Source: Marinobacter bohaiensis (GTDB taxonomy: Bacteria > Pseudomonadota > Gammaproteobacteria > Pseudomonadales > Oleiphilaceae). From it: DNA of 64,000 nucleotides. Made by a program: the position numbers and the translations under genes. The notes beneath the pieces are model-generated. The model did no database searches, was not told the DNA's origin, and was given only the letters and a program-made list of their open reading frames with translations. Of this stretch, positions 42,340 to 52,024 are shown one piece after another; within the stretch, counting starts at the first letter, position 1, and each line of letters begins with the position of its first letter. The stretch spans positions 620,001 to 684,000 of the forward strand of contig NZ_QGEH01000001.1 in assembly GCF_003258515.1 (NCBI RefSeq). Reading direction: 5' to 3'.

Positions 42340-43211
42340 GGACGCACACCGTCCAGTTGCTGCATCAGATGCTGAAAAGCGGGAACGTTATAGCCCTCTC
42401 GCCAGACAAGCAGGGTGTCGGCATGGCCTGCTGGCAGCGTTTTGCAGTCGGACGGCGTACTTGTCAGCTTCAGCACACTCTCGGGTAGTAGCGCCACGCT
42501 AGCCCCTGCTGCAACGCAAGCCGTTATCGCATGATAGGAGGCCATTTCCTGGACTTTCCAGGACGTCGAACCGGCCATTCCGAGCAGATGCTCGGCTATG
42601 CTGCGGTAGGTGCAGCCTTGGGGAAAGGCGGCCAGTGAGCGCGTCTGAATGTCGGCGACCTGATCGCAACTGGATTCATGAGCGGGCAGCAGTAGTCGAA
42701 GATCTTCACACCACAGGGTTAGGGATGTCAGTCCCAGGTCGTCCAGCGCCGAAGCGTTCTCAAAGGATTGCGGAAGCGCGATAAAGGCGCAATCAAGCTG
42801 GCCGGCACGCACCTTCTCAAGCAGCGGGCGCGATGGACCGGTGGTCAGTTCCAGGCGTGTCTCCGGGAAACCGGCGTGGTAGCCGGCCAGCACCGAAGGC
42901 AACCGGCTCGCCGCCGTGCTCTCCATGCTGCCGATGCGCAGGGTACCGCCGTTCACGCCTCCAGAGACGACATGCCGGGCCTCATCTTCAAGGGCCATCA
43001 TGCGTTTCGCATAGCCGAGAAAATCCTCGCCCGCGGCGGACAGCGACAATCGCTTTCCGATCCGCACGAACAGATCCGCGCCTAAATCCGCTTCCAGTTG
43101 CTGGATACGAGTGGTCACGTTGGACGGGGCCCGCCCCAGCCGGTTGGCGGCATGGGTGATGCTCAACTCGCTAGCCACAGTGCAGAAGATTCGGAGTGAT
43201 TCGGAATCCAT
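42336..43211 (-). CDS. LysR family transcriptional regulator
   Basis: This 291-residue regulator begins [20 protein letters not shown] and continues with [20 protein letters not shown], the classical winged HTH. The effector-binding domain starts near residue 92 ([12 protein letters not shown]). It is divergent from the nitronate monooxygenase gene and coupled to the YbfB-type transporter, so it could control both. The shared 90-base promoter is AT-rich and contains AGAAT/ATTCT arms at 43227-43250 as a candidate LysR-box. Confidence 0.88.
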   Translation of the reverse strand: MDSESLRIFCTVASELSITHAANRLGRAPSNVTTRIQQLEADLGADLFVRIGKRLSLSAAGEDFLGYAKRMMALEDEARHVVSGGVNGGTLRIGSMESTAASRLPSVLAGYHAGFPETRLELTTGPSRPLLEKVRAGQLDCAFIALPQSFENASALDDLGLTSLTLWCEDLRLLLPAHESSCDQVADIQTRSLAAFPQGCTYRSIAEHLLGMAGSTSWKVQEMASYHAITACVAAGASVALLPESVLKLTSTPSDCKTLPAGHADTLLVWREGYNVPAFQHLMQQLDGVRP

Positions 43212-43301
43212 GCTTTTCCTCTTGAGAGAATCTTTTCTGTCAAATATTCTGTTTTAGGAAATATATCATCTAGTTTGTTCTCAAATCCAGAAGGAAAAGC
43301 C

Positions 43302-44366
43302 ATGAACGTCGATCAGGAACTTGTCGCCAGACTCGGCATCCGCCTTCCGATTGTCCAGGCGCCGATGGCCGGGGTGTCAACGCCTCAGCTTGCCGCGGCC
43401 GTCTCCAACGCGGGCGGCCTGGGATCGATTGGGATCGGTGCCGTTTCAGCCGACCAGGGGCGTCAACAAATCGAAGTGACACGTGCTTTGACGGACCGCC
43501 CCTTCAACGTCAACGTGTTTTGCCACGCCCCCGCCCAACGCGACCCGGAACGCGAAGCCGCCTGGCTGGAGCATCTGGTTCCGCTGTTCGCAGAGGCCGA
43601 CGCTGAACCCCCTGCGGCGCTCAGTGAGATCTACACGTCCTTCCTGGAAGACGAAGACGTATTCGACATGCTGCTTGAGCAGCGCCCACCGGTGGTCAGT
43701 TTTCACTTCGGATTGCCATCGCCCGAACGGGTCCAGGCCCTGGGGCAGGCTGGCATCTACACGATGGCGACCGCGACCCATTTGTACGAAGCCGATCTCA
43801 TTGAGAAGGCCGGCATCGATGCCATAGTGGCGCAGGGGATAGAGGCTGGCGGACATCGTGGCATATTTGATCCGGACGCCAACGATGAGGGGCTGGCCAC
43901 GTCCGTACTCGTCCGGATGCTGGTAAAAAGGGCCCGGCGGCCCGTGATCGCCGCAGGCGGGATCATGGATGGGCAGGGCATTCGATCCGTGCTCGACCTG
44001 GGCGCGTCTGCCGCGCAGTTGGGCACGGCGTTTATTATGTGCCCGGAGTCTTCCGCCAACGAGCACTATCGTCAGAATCTCAAGAGCACCCGGGCTGCGA
44101 CAACCCGGCTGACCCGAGTGCTTTCCGGCCGTCCGGCCCGGGGCCTCGTCAACCGGTTGGTGCGATACGGCGAGGCGGCTGGCAGCCCGGAGCCGCCCGC
44201 CTACCCCGTTGCCTATGACGCGGCCAAACAATTGGCGGCCGCTGCAGCCAAGCTGGGTAATACCGAGTTTGCTGCGCAATGGGCGGGGCAGGGCGCTCCA
44301 CTAGCCCGCGCACGGCCGGCCGCAGAGCTTGTTGAAACGCTGGCTCTCGAGCTGGTGGGGAACTGA
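43302..44366 (+). CDS. NAD(P)H-dependent flavin oxidoreductase / nitronate monooxygenase family
   Basis: This 354-residue FMN-binding TIM-barrel enzyme of the NMO/2-nitropropane dioxygenase family has the opening [30 protein letters not shown], the GIEAGGHRG loop with the His/Gly typical of class I enzymes, and [12 protein letters not shown] for phosphate binding. AGAAGGAAAAGCC precedes ATG. It oxidises propionate-3-nitronate or related nitronates to detoxify nitro toxins; some relatives are quinone reductases instead. It is divergent from the LysR regulator. Confidence 0.87.
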   Translation: MNVDQELVARLGIRLPIVQAPMAGVSTPQLAAAVSNAGGLGSIGIGAVSADQGRQQIEVTRALTDRPFNVNVFCHAPAQRDPEREAAWLEHLVPLFAEADAEPPAALSEIYTSFLEDEDVFDMLLEQRPPVVSFHFGLPSPERVQALGQAGIYTMATATHLYEADLIEKAGIDAIVAQGIEAGGHRGIFDPDANDEGLATSVLVRMLVKRARRPVIAAGGIMDGQGIRSVLDLGASAAQLGTAFIMCPESSANEHYRQNLKSTRAATTRLTRVLSGRPARGLVNRLVRYGEAAGSPEPPAYPVAYDAAKQLAAAAAKLGNTEFAAQWAGQGAPLARARPAAELVETLALELVGN

Positions 44367-44552
44367 GCCGTCGCATAGTTCCACGGTATCTTGAGTTGTG
44401 CTGGCGCCGCGAGCGATGAACACGCGGAGAGTGGGCCGTTTCTGTGTTTTTTTGATATTCACTGTATCAATGGTGAGGCATGCCGATTATCCATTAGACA
44501 GATTTTTATGGCATGGCAATGCTAAATGGGACCTTTTAACCGGAGTGATCCC

Positions 44553-45110
44553 ATGTCTAAAACACTTGTTCTGGCTTTTCATCCTGATATCGCGCGTTCT
44601 CGTGCCAATGCTGGTCTCTTGTCTGCCATTCACGGCATCGACGGTGTTGAAATTGTCGATGTACAGCGCATCTATCCCGGTGGCGATATCGACACTGACG
44701 TCGAAGTAAATCGGTTGCTGGCCGCGGACCGGCTTGTTCTGCAATATCCGATGCAGTGGTACGCGACCCCGGCGATATTGCAGGCATGGCTGGATGCTGT
44801 GTTAACGCACATGTTCTACATCAGCTACGAGTCGGAGGGACGCAGGCTGCAAGGCCTGCCTGTAATGATCTCGGTAACAGCCGGCAACACGCCAGAGGCC
44901 TACCGTAAAAACGGACGTAATATGTTCACCATGCTCGAATTGCTGGCGCCACTTCGAGCCATGGCTCACCGGTGTGGCTTGGCTTGGAGTTCTCCCTTTA
45001 TCGTATACCGGGCCAACGGGCTGTCTCCACGTGAGCTCAAACACGAGGGAAGCCGCTATGCGCAGCAGTTAAAAAACTGGATTGTGTCGTCTGAGCCCCA
45101 GTCGGTTTGA
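44553..45110 (+). CDS. NAD(P)H-dependent flavodoxin-fold oxidoreductase (KefF/MdaB-like)
   Basis: This 185-residue protein of the Flavodoxin_2 family starts KTLVLAFHPDIARSRANAGL, the FMN-phosphate loop. LQYPMQWYATPAILQAWLD is the segment conserved in KefF, YwrO and MdaB-type quinone reductases. GGAG lies 8 bases before the chosen ATG; an upstream ATG nine codons earlier is less well placed. Length matches KefF (176). No KefC potassium channel gene is adjacent, so a stand-alone quinone or electrophile reductase is more likely. An isochorismatase-family gene follows. Confidence 0.83.
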   Translation: MSKTLVLAFHPDIARSRANAGLLSAIHGIDGVEIVDVQRIYPGGDIDTDVEVNRLLAADRLVLQYPMQWYATPAILQAWLDAVLTHMFYISYESEGRRLQGLPVMISVTAGNTPEAYRKNGRNMFTMLELLAPLRAMAHRCGLAWSSPFIVYRANGLSPRELKHEGSRYAQQLKNWIVSSEPQSV

Positions 45111-45202
45111 GCGATCGGGGGCGTTAAACGTCGTCTGTCCGGGGCGGTGAATTAAACCCGGTTTGCAGCTCTTCAGGCTGCAAACCAAGATTGGAGAAAA
45201 AC

Positions 45203-45763
45203 GTGGATAGTCACCCAGATTCAAACACAGCGCTTCTCTTGATTGATGTCCAGGAAGGTTTTGACGACCCTTCCTGGGGGACAAGGAATAACCCAAATGC
45301 GGAAGCCAATATATCTCGCCTGCTTTGTCTCTGGCGGAAGCGCAAGCGTCCCGTGATTCACGTCCAGCACTGCTCTCTGGAAGCGAACTCTCCGTTACGC
45401 CCGGATCAGTCCGGAGTGGCCTTCAAGCGGCAGGTCGAGCCTTGCGAGGGCGAAGTGGTCTTTCAGAAGTCTGTGAACAGTGCTTTTATTGGGACGAATC
45501 TGGAATCACACCTCAGATCTGAACGCATTGAAAATCTGGTTATTGTTGGTTTGACGACCGATCACTGTGTATCAACAACCACCCGTATGGCCGGAAATCT
45601 TGGTTTTAAGGCGTTGCTGGTGTCCGACGCCACAGCAACGTTCAACAGGGTGGGACCGGATGGTCGTGAGTACAGCGCTGAAGAGATTGGCGCCATCCAT
45701 TTAGCCAGCTTGCACAATGAGTTCTGTAAGGTGGTGACGACGGAGCAGCTGCTGGGTGAGTAA
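45203..45763 (+). CDS. Isochorismatase-family cysteine hydrolase
   Basis: This 186-residue hydrolase has the catalytic triad Asp15 (LLLIDVQEGF), Lys89 (VFQKSVNSAF) and Cys122 (TTDHCVSTT). The start is GTG with GGAG six bases ahead; a TTG four codons upstream would overlap that ribosome-binding site. Members cleave amides, carbamates or ether bonds (nicotinamidase, ureidoacrylate or isochorismate hydrolases). The short N-terminus and the TTTRMAGNLGF segment fit the generic YcaC/YecD-like branch. Its neighbours do not identify the substrate. Confidence 0.83.
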   Translation: MDSHPDSNTALLLIDVQEGFDDPSWGTRNNPNAEANISRLLCLWRKRKRPVIHVQHCSLEANSPLRPDQSGVAFKRQVEPCEGEVVFQKSVNSAFIGTNLESHLRSERIENLVIVGLTTDHCVSTTTRMAGNLGFKALLVSDATATFNRVGPDGREYSAEEIGAIHLASLHNEFCKVVTTEQLLGE

Positions 45764-45873
45764 CGGAGACCCAATGCGGTTTGCCGTTGTCTGTTGGGGG
45801 ATCGCTTAACGATCTCCTTCGCTACCGGATCAAGTCCCCGGTGGCTCCTAGCCAGTAATTCATGTCCGCTTTT

Positions 45874-46803
45874 TCAAGCGTGTTTATAGCCAGGGGCCTG
45901 AAGTATTCCTTCAGCTCTAAAGAGACCTTGCAGCGTCTTGATCACATGCTGAACGACTGGATCGCCGTCTCGTCGCGTATGCCAGGCCAAGTGCAGGCTA
46001 AAGCCGGGAACCTTGATCGGTGGGTCAAAGATAGCCAGAGATTCAGGGGCGGAGAGGCAATTCACGGGGGCCGTGGCAATCATATCGGATGCTTTTATCA
46101 GAGGTTCGACCATCGTGAAGCTGGGGACAACGGCACCAACGTGGCGTGTTTGTCCCTGCTGAGCGAGAATTTCTTCCAGTGACCCACGAACACTGCCTTT
46201 TCCTGAAACAACAACGTGCGGCCAGGCCAACCACTTTTCCATGTTGAATGCCTGACTGGCAGGATGCTCGGCACGCATGGCGACCACATAGTCCTGTTGT
46301 CCAATAGTTATGCGATGAAACTTTGGCGGTAAGGCGGAGAACGTCGAAATAGCAATATCAGCCTCGCCACTTTCCAGGCGATGAAGGGCATCCTGACTGC
46401 CGTGCCAAGGGAGTAACGCGAGGTTTACCAACGGAGCACTGCTGTTCAGCCGGGATAGAAGGCTTGTTATGACAGTCAGGCCTGGCTGATCCGCCATGAC
46501 CAGGCGCACTGTCTGACGAATCTGGGATAGTTTGATTTCGGGCGCTTCCACAACGGCCGATATCGCAGCTAATGCTTGGGATAGGGGCTCTTGCAGAGAT
46601 CTGGCCTTGGCGGTCAGTCGCATCTCGCCGGCGACGCGTTCCAGCAATGGGTCATTGAAAATATGTCGGCACCTTTCCAGGGCATTACTGGTGGCAGGTT
46701 GCGACAGTGCCAGGCGTCGTGCTGCCCGTGTGACGTGTTGCTCATCGAGCAGAGCATGCAGGACGACCAACAGGTTAAGGTCCAGGGATCGTAGATTGGC
46801 CAT
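45874..46803 (-). CDS. LysR family transcriptional regulator (NodD/SyrM-like subgroup)
   Basis: This 309-residue regulator begins NLRSLDLNLLVVLHALLDEQ and continues HVTRAARRLALSQPATSNAL, the LysR HTH. It converges on the isochorismatase gene and lies 189 bases upstream of the HxlR gene's end. No gene is divergent from it within 200 bases on the plus strand, so its target is not obvious. The effector domain shows the usual MADQPGLTVITSLLSRLN segment. Confidence 0.87.
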   Translation of the reverse strand: MANLRSLDLNLLVVLHALLDEQHVTRAARRLALSQPATSNALERCRHIFNDPLLERVAGEMRLTAKARSLQEPLSQALAAISAVVEAPEIKLSQIRQTVRLVMADQPGLTVITSLLSRLNSSAPLVNLALLPWHGSQDALHRLESGEADIAISTFSALPPKFHRITIGQQDYVVAMRAEHPASQAFNMEKWLAWPHVVVSGKGSVRGSLEEILAQQGQTRHVGAVVPSFTMVEPLIKASDMIATAPVNCLSAPESLAIFDPPIKVPGFSLHLAWHTRRDGDPVVQHVIKTLQGLFRAEGILQAPGYKHA

Positions 46804-46992
46804 GTTATTTCCCAGGCTTGTAGGGTGCAGGTCACGATTTACCTGTCAGGCACCGTTGGATTGAATGAATCCACGAAACAGTCATCGTGTCAGAGGTTAA
46901 CCTGACTCATCGTTGGGCTGGAATGGAGGAGGCCGGACGATGAATGATCGCCAACGTCAGGTGGTGCCCGCGTGCCGGAGTGGAAAGGCCGG

Positions 46993-47349
46993 TTATTCAG
47001 ACCCGCTTTCCCGTCCGCTGGCTTGCTGCCAGATGACGTAGCTGTCTCCCCACTCTTTCATTGCCTCAAGTACCGGGGCAAGCGTCAGTCCAATGTCCGT
47101 GAGCGAATATTCGACGCGAGGCGGTACTTCCGCAAACACCTCGCGGGAAACGATGCCATGAGTCTCAAGTTCTCGAAGCTGCAACGTCAGCGACCGCTGG
47201 CTCACTCCGCCAATGAGCTTGCGAAGCTCACCAAATCGTTTGGTTCCGCTTAACAAGTAGTAAATGATCAGCGGTTTCCATTTGCCACCCGCCACGGCAA
47301 CCGTCGCTTCCACGGTGCATCGGTATCCTGCTGCTTCCTGTTTTTTCAT
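46993..47349 (-). CDS. HxlR family redox-type transcriptional regulator (QorR/HypR-like)
   Basis: This 118-residue winged-HTH protein contains AGGKWKPLIIYYLLSGTKRF and GGVSQRSLTLQLRELETHGI, the HxlR core, then VEYSLTDIGLTLAPVLEAM. A single cysteine near the N-terminus (Cys11, YRCTVE) is in the position used by redox-sensing members such as HypR and QorR. It is divergent from the quinone oxidoreductase gene, the same arrangement as qorR-qor2, so I infer thiol-based control of that gene by quinones or other electrophiles. The gap of 152 bases is AT-rich and contains the operator. Confidence 0.87.
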   Translation of the reverse strand: MKKQEAAGYRCTVEATVAVAGGKWKPLIIYYLLSGTKRFGELRKLIGGVSQRSLTLQLRELETHGIVSREVFAEVPPRVEYSLTDIGLTLAPVLEAMKEWGDSYVIWQQASGRESGSE

Positions 47350-47501
47350 GTTTGGCTAGCTTCATTAGTATATATATTATCCCTATATAACAGTAATGTG
47401 CCTACTTATCAATAAATATGCAGCAGCATAAAATGACTTATAAGCGCGGTTCGTGCCAGGGCCGTGCACATTCATCGCATTGGGAGTAGAAGGAGAATTT
47501 T

Positions 47502-48485
47502 ATGAAAGCCGCCTATTATGAGGCTCAGGGCAACGCCCGTGACGTTCTGGTTGTCGGTGAATCATCCATGCCAGAACCAGGTCCGAATGAGGTGCGCATA
47601 CGGGTTCACGTATCCGGAATAAATCCGACCGATGTTAAGGCGAGAACCGGCTTCTCTGCGGGAATGCCTTACCCGCGGATCATTCCCCATCAGGATGGCG
47701 CCGGCGTGATTGACGCGATCGGCGAAGGCGTCTCGTCCGATAGACTGGGTGAGCGGGTTTGGGTCTACGAGGCCCAGTTTGGCCGGTCGATGGGGACGGC
47801 GGCCGAGTTCGTCGTAGTGCCTTCCGATCAGGCCGTTCACTTGCCCCATACGACGACTTTTGAGGTTGGGGCCTCGTTGGGGATTCCCGCGCTTACAGCC
47901 CACCGTTGTCTGTTTGCCGATGGCAACCTTAAAGACCGCCACGTACTGGTTCACGGCGGTGCCGGGGTCGTCGGAACAGCTGCGATTCAGTTGGCGAAGT
48001 GGGCGGGGGCGTGGGTCGCAACAACGGTGATGAGCGATGAGCAGGCTGCTATCGCTGAGGCGAATGGCGCGGATGTGGTCCTCCGCAGACAGTCGGACGA
48101 TGTTGCGAGCCGGATTATGGACGCAGCGGGAGGGCTGGGCGTTGACCGCATTGTCGATGTCGCTCTGAAGTCCAATCTCGACGTGAACCTCGCCTGCCTG
48201 TCCCAAGGTGGTGTTATTAGTGCCTATGCAACAGGGAGTGCGACGGATGAACTTCCTGTCCCATTGCTAAAGGCCATGATGCATGGTTGTGTTTTCCGTT
48301 TCGTCTACATCTATAACGTACCCAAGGAGGTTAAGCAGAGCGCGATAGTGGATATCAACGCATGCCTTGAGGCCGGAGCCTACTCGCCGCATATCGGCCT
48401 GAGCAATCCTCTGGATGACATTGTCGAGGCTCACGAGGCGTTGGAGTTCTCCAGGGTTATCGGGAAAGTCCTCGTGCGGCCTTGA
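47502..48485 (+). CDS. NADPH:quinone oxidoreductase (zeta-crystallin-like MDR)
   Basis: This 327-residue medium-chain reductase without zinc ligands opens RIRVHVSGINPTDVKARTGF and has cofactor loop VHGGAGVVGTAAIQLAKWAG near residue 148. SNPLDDIVEAHEALEFSRVI near the end is the usual quinone reductase tail. AGAAGGAGAATTTT precedes ATG. It reduces quinones or enones with NADPH in the cytoplasm. It is divergent from, and probably repressed by, the HxlR regulator. Confidence 0.88.
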   Translation: MKAAYYEAQGNARDVLVVGESSMPEPGPNEVRIRVHVSGINPTDVKARTGFSAGMPYPRIIPHQDGAGVIDAIGEGVSSDRLGERVWVYEAQFGRSMGTAAEFVVVPSDQAVHLPHTTTFEVGASLGIPALTAHRCLFADGNLKDRHVLVHGGAGVVGTAAIQLAKWAGAWVATTVMSDEQAAIAEANGADVVLRRQSDDVASRIMDAAGGLGVDRIVDVALKSNLDVNLACLSQGGVISAYATGSATDELPVPLLKAMMHGCVFRFVYIYNVPKEVKQSAIVDINACLEAGAYSPHIGLSNPLDDIVEAHEALEFSRVIGKVLVRP

Positions 48486-48789
48486 TTCGATGTAGTCGCC
48501 CGGACTTGTGTTGTCCGGCGTGATTGCGGTGATCACAGCGGTAAGTGATTCTTTGCCGAAGGCCCCAAGCTGAGGTGTCTCACTTTGCGAGCAGAGTCGG
48601 CCAGCCCGCACCTGTTTGGTTTTCGATGATGAGCGGGGGCTATGTCAGCGTCGTGCGTCGTTGAAAGGAAAACCGGGACAGAAATATTTTGCCGGGTTGG
48701 CAGTCCAAACCCGAGCACTAGAAGAAATCTGTCCGTTTTCGTGCGATGCCTTGACTCAGGCAGGCTAATGAGGCTCCGGTTTCCGGTCC

Positions 48790-48917
48790 GCGCGATCGCC
48801 GGCAAGCGCCTGGGCACCATCATCGCCGATAACCTCAAGGTGGCACACGCGGAGCCGGACCCCGGGCGCATGGTGGGCAAAGCCGTGCTTGAGGGATTCC
48901 AGGTGCTGGTGTTCTGA
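48790..48917 (+). pseudogene. C-terminal remnant of a zinc-type ADH-like gene
   Basis: The frame ending at this stop codon reads AGKRLGTIIADNLKVAHAEP and then GRMVGKAVLEGF. This is near-identical in pattern to the end of the ADH-like protein at 10.1-11.1 kb (GKHLGRINAENLKAAHAELE, GRAVGKIVLEGF). Upstream bases do not continue the homology, so only the last 40 or so codons of a paralogue survive. Confidence 0.65.
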
Positions 48918-49039
48918 AATGTTCGAGGCAACCAGGGTAGGGGCGCATTCATTGGATATCGCCACGGTTGTCTCGTCGACTGTTAGAGATCAAGAGCGAC
49001 CCGGCCGAAAAGGCCGAGACCGATTGGTATGTTTATTTA

Positions 49040-49060
49040 CTCAGACCCCTTTAGATCCCT
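49040..49060. repeat. Degenerate copy of dispersed TCTGACCCCTTTAAT-type repeat
   Basis: ACTCAGACCCCTTTAGATCC matches the core found near 52.05, 54.3 and 56.25 kb. It lies at the end of the SDR gene. Confidence 0.4.
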
Positions 49061-49061
49061 A

Positions 49062-49757
49062 TCAGACCGTGCTTTCCACCTGCCAGTGAATGGGTACCTC
49101 CGCAATCGCGGCGCTGGGCGGTAGCTCAAGTACCAGCCTGACGACCTGCGCTACTTCATCGGGGCGAGTAATGTGGTCGCCATCCAGACCGCCTTCGATG
49201 GCCATATCGGTAGCGACCGGGCCCGGGCAGATGGCCGTGGCGCGCACTCGCGTGTCGGCGCTGCATTGGCGAAGACCATGAACAAAGGCCTGGGCGGCGA
49301 ACTTGCTCATGGCGTAGAGTCCGGAAGCCGCCGATTTCACCCGCTTGCCAGACAACGACGTGATTGTGACCACTTTGCCCTGGGGCGCTTCGATTAAGTG
49401 GGGCCAGGCGTGCTGGGTCAGCAGCATCGGTGCCTTGGCGTTCACCGCCATGATGCGGTCGAATTCATCGCCGCTGGCTTCGAGCACGGACGAACGACTT
49501 AGAATGCCGGCGTTGTTGACCACTGCATCGATCCGGCCAAAGGCAGATATGGTCGAGTCGACCCAGGCGCGGCCGCTGTCGTCGTCCAGCGCGTCGTAGT
49601 GAAAAACACGGCACTGATCGTCATCAGGCGGCGAAGAGGGCGGCGTGCGGCAGCCGAGGCTGACCCGCCAACCGGCGGCGTGCAGAGTGTCGGCGATGAC
49701 AGCGCCCATGCCGCGGTTGGCGCCACTGATCATGACGACAGGTGCATTCGTGTCCAT
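49062..49757 (-). CDS. Short-chain dehydrogenase/reductase
   Basis: This 231-residue classical SDR has SGANRGMG (residues 11-18), NNAG (81-84), Ser134 (ITSLSG) and YAMSK (Tyr148, Lys152). Asp in YDALDD after the second strand gives no clear cofactor preference; Arg37 in GCRT suggests NADPH. GGAGACCCGC precedes the ATG. It is 152 bases downstream of the ABM-like gene on the same strand; both may respond to the AraC regulator transcribed away from them. Substrate unknown. Confidence 0.85.
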   Translation of the reverse strand: MDTNAPVVMISGANRGMGAVIADTLHAAGWRVSLGCRTPPSSPPDDDQCRVFHYDALDDDSGRAWVDSTISAFGRIDAVVNNAGILSRSSVLEASGDEFDRIMAVNAKAPMLLTQHAWPHLIEAPQGKVVTITSLSGKRVKSAASGLYAMSKFAAQAFVHGLRQCSADTRVRATAICPGPVATDMAIEGGLDGDHITRPDEVAQVVRLVLELPPSAAIAEVPIHWQVESTV

Positions 49758-49909
49758 GCGGGTCTCCAGGCAGGGAATGGACCTGCCATCGTGGACCAGC
49801 GATGGTTGCTCGGCAAGTGACCCAGGCAAACGACGGCACGCCCTTCGCGAAGGTGTATCGTTCTCCAGAATGGTGCCCGCCCCGGAGCTTTGCGCTGACC
49901 CAGAGTCGA

Positions 49910-50347
49910 CTAAGCGAATACTTCCTTGCCCAATAGTACATCCACGCGATAAACCTGTGCCGGATAGGCGAGGATGACATTCATCCGCTCCACGTCCCGA
50001 AAGATATCGCCCCCACCACCATCCACATGGGCCTGACGGCCAGCCAGATCCGGAAAAACCTCAAAAATCCCGAAGGTCGACCGGGAATAACGCACGGCAT
50101 ACCAGGGACCGGTTGCGGGTTCATCCTGCACGCAGTGAAGAATGTCCTCTAACATCCGGACCACATCGGACTCCATGCCGGGGAGCGCTTCGATATGGAT
50201 ATAGAAGGCTTTACGGCCCTCATCGCCGTGGTCTCCGAGAACCTCGACGCCCCGGTGTGGGCGAGCCGGTTGAGCCGGAGACGGATGCGGGATTGGATCC
50301 GGGCGACGGGCATTTTTTTGTGTTTCTGAATCTCGGGTGTCTTTCAT
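49910..50347 (-). CDS. Putative antibiotic biosynthesis monooxygenase (ABM) domain protein
   Basis: This 145-residue protein begins with about 45 residues of charged, proline-rich, probably disordered sequence and then a ferredoxin-like ABM module. Evidence for the module is KAFYIHIEALPGMESDVVRM, YAVRYSRSTFGIFEVFPD and a C-terminal YPAQVYRVDVLLGKEV. Such dimeric domains act as quinone-forming monooxygenases or are of unknown function. AGGAGGAAGACC gives a clear start. It is divergent from an AraC regulator 131 bases away. Confidence 0.72.
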   Translation of the reverse strand: MKDTRDSETQKNARRPDPIPHPSPAQPARPHRGVEVLGDHGDEGRKAFYIHIEALPGMESDVVRMLEDILHCVQDEPATGPWYAVRYSRSTFGIFEVFPDLAGRQAHVDGGGGDIFRDVERMNVILAYPAQVYRVDVLLGKEVFA

Positions 50348-50478
50348 GGTCTTCCTCCTATGATGAGGTTCCCACTCTAGTGACAGCGACCGGACGCAGG
50401 GTGCCTGAAGCTCGTTCTGTTTTGCCTGATTGTCCACTTTCGGTTTACGCCGCTGTGGGTTTGCGGCAAGAATCGGAC

Positions 50479-51399
50479 ATGACAACTTCTCTGCTCCAGA
50501 TCGTTCACAGCTATACCCGAAAGCATGCCGATGGCACTGGCATTGCCATGACATCTGTACCCGGTTTGCACCTGGTGGAGGGCACGTCGCCGACAGAGCT
50601 TGAACACGCCATCGTCAAGCCGCTGTTGTGCCTTGTGCTCCAGGGTGCCAAGCGCGTATCGATCGGCGGCCGGGACCATGCATTTACGGCCGGGGATTCG
50701 ATGATCGTCACCACCAGCGCGCCGACTGTGAGCCGAATCAGCGAAGCGACCATTGCAAAACCTTACCTCGCGGTGGCCTTGGTGCTGGAACCCACGGTGA
50801 TAGCCGACCTGAACAGGGTAATAGCCACAACCACAACGCGGTCGAAGAACAGCGGTGAATCTCCCGATGCCGATCTTGAGCAGGCCGTGTTTCGACTGGT
50901 TAAACTGCTGGATCGGCCTGACTCCCTGGCCGTGCTGCAACACCAATTGGTGCGTGAGATCCATTATTGGCTGCTGATGGGGAAGCATGGGCGGGCGATT
51001 GGCGAGTTGGGCCTACCGGACGGCCAGGTCCGACGGATTGGCCGCGCTATCGCTCTTCTGCACCGGGCATATGCCGATCACCTCTCGATTGATCAACTCG
51101 CCGCTGAGGCTGGTATGGGGCGATCCGCGTTCCACAGGCATTTCCGAGCCGTTACCTCTGTCACGCCATTGCAGTTCCAGAAACAGCTGCGACTGATCGA
51201 GGCGCGGCGACAGATGTTGGAAAAAGGCAAAACGGCAAGCCGGGCGGCCTTTGACGTAGGGTACCAGAGCGTCTCCCAATTCAGCCGGGAATACGCCCGA
51301 ATGTTTGGACGTCCGCCGGTGAGTGATCGCAATGCCGCCAGCCGTGAGCGTGTAGGGAGTGCCGGGACCACTGACTATTTCGAGACTACTGATTACTGA
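50479..51399 (+). CDS. AraC family transcriptional regulator
   Basis: This 306-residue protein has an AraC_N effector domain (LLCLVLQGAKRVSIGGRDHA, about 47-66) and a C-terminal HTH pair (LSIDQLAAEAGMGRSAFHRH; VGYQSVSQFSREYARMFGR). The frame is open far upstream, but MTTSLLQIVHSYTRKHADG is the normal opening of this subtype. The Shine-Dalgarno is weak. It is the third regulator of this kind in the window and is divergent from the ABM-like gene and SDR, which are its likely targets. The final 20 residues (GSAGTTDYFETTDY) are a low-complexity tail. Confidence 0.87.
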   Translation: MTTSLLQIVHSYTRKHADGTGIAMTSVPGLHLVEGTSPTELEHAIVKPLLCLVLQGAKRVSIGGRDHAFTAGDSMIVTTSAPTVSRISEATIAKPYLAVALVLEPTVIADLNRVIATTTTRSKNSGESPDADLEQAVFRLVKLLDRPDSLAVLQHQLVREIHYWLLMGKHGRAIGELGLPDGQVRRIGRAIALLHRAYADHLSIDQLAAEAGMGRSAFHRHFRAVTSVTPLQFQKQLRLIEARRQMLEKGKTASRAAFDVGYQSVSQFSREYARMFGRPPVSDRNAASRERVGSAGTTDYFETTDY

Positions 51400-51499
51400 G
51401 GGAGCCGGGACGTGAGCCCCGCTGCTCTCTTGATTTGTCTGGCAGCGTTCCGGGTACGTGTAGTCGCTGTTTGTCGCCGGCTGACCCGTCCTGCTCGCA

Positions 51500-51961
51500 C
51501 TAATACCGCCGGATACTCTGCGCGTACTCCCCCGCGAGGCTTTCGAAGGATTCGGGCGGCGGAAATGCCTCAAAACTATGGGTAGCCGGAGTGCTCGTCC
51601 AGGGCAATTTCTCGGAGGTGTAGGTTTCGATAAACGGAACGAACCAACTGCAGTCATCCAGCAGGGTCGGGCGGACGTTCACGAAGGGCAGGGCGGCATC
51701 GAGCCGGGTGAACATCCAGGTCATGCAATCCGGGCAGAAGAAGTGCCGGGCATCCGGGCCGCGGAGGCCGCCGATGACGGGATCGCCGCGTGTCACGGAA
51801 AACGCATCGCGAGGAATGGCCGCCGTCAGCGAGTACGCGCTGGCACTCATCTTCTGGCACCCGGTGCAATGGCAGGCCATGGTCAGGATCGGCGGCGCAT
51901 CGACACGGATGCCCACCTTGCCGCATCGGCATTCGCCTTCGAGAGGTAGTAAGTGCTCCAT
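51500..51961 (-). CDS. GFA (glutathione-dependent formaldehyde-activating) family protein
   Basis: This 153-residue zinc protein has the GFA cysteine pattern: C11-x-C13, C30-x-C32-x2-C35 (ACHCTGCQK) and C76-x2-C79 (FFCPDCM). The family adopts the Mss4-like fold; only one characterised member activates formaldehyde, so function is open. AGGAGGG lies before the ATG. It converges with the AraC gene and is not obviously in an operon. Confidence 0.87.
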   Translation of the reverse strand: MEHLLPLEGECRCGKVGIRVDAPPILTMACHCTGCQKMSASAYSLTAAIPRDAFSVTRGDPVIGGLRGPDARHFFCPDCMTWMFTRLDAALPFVNVRPTLLDDCSWFVPFIETYTSEKLPWTSTPATHSFEAFPPPESFESLAGEYAQSIRRY

Positions 51962-52024
51962 CAACGTTGAGCCCTCCTTGTGGGGTAGTGGTTGGGTGGT
52001 TATCTGGCCTCGAATCACTCGTGG

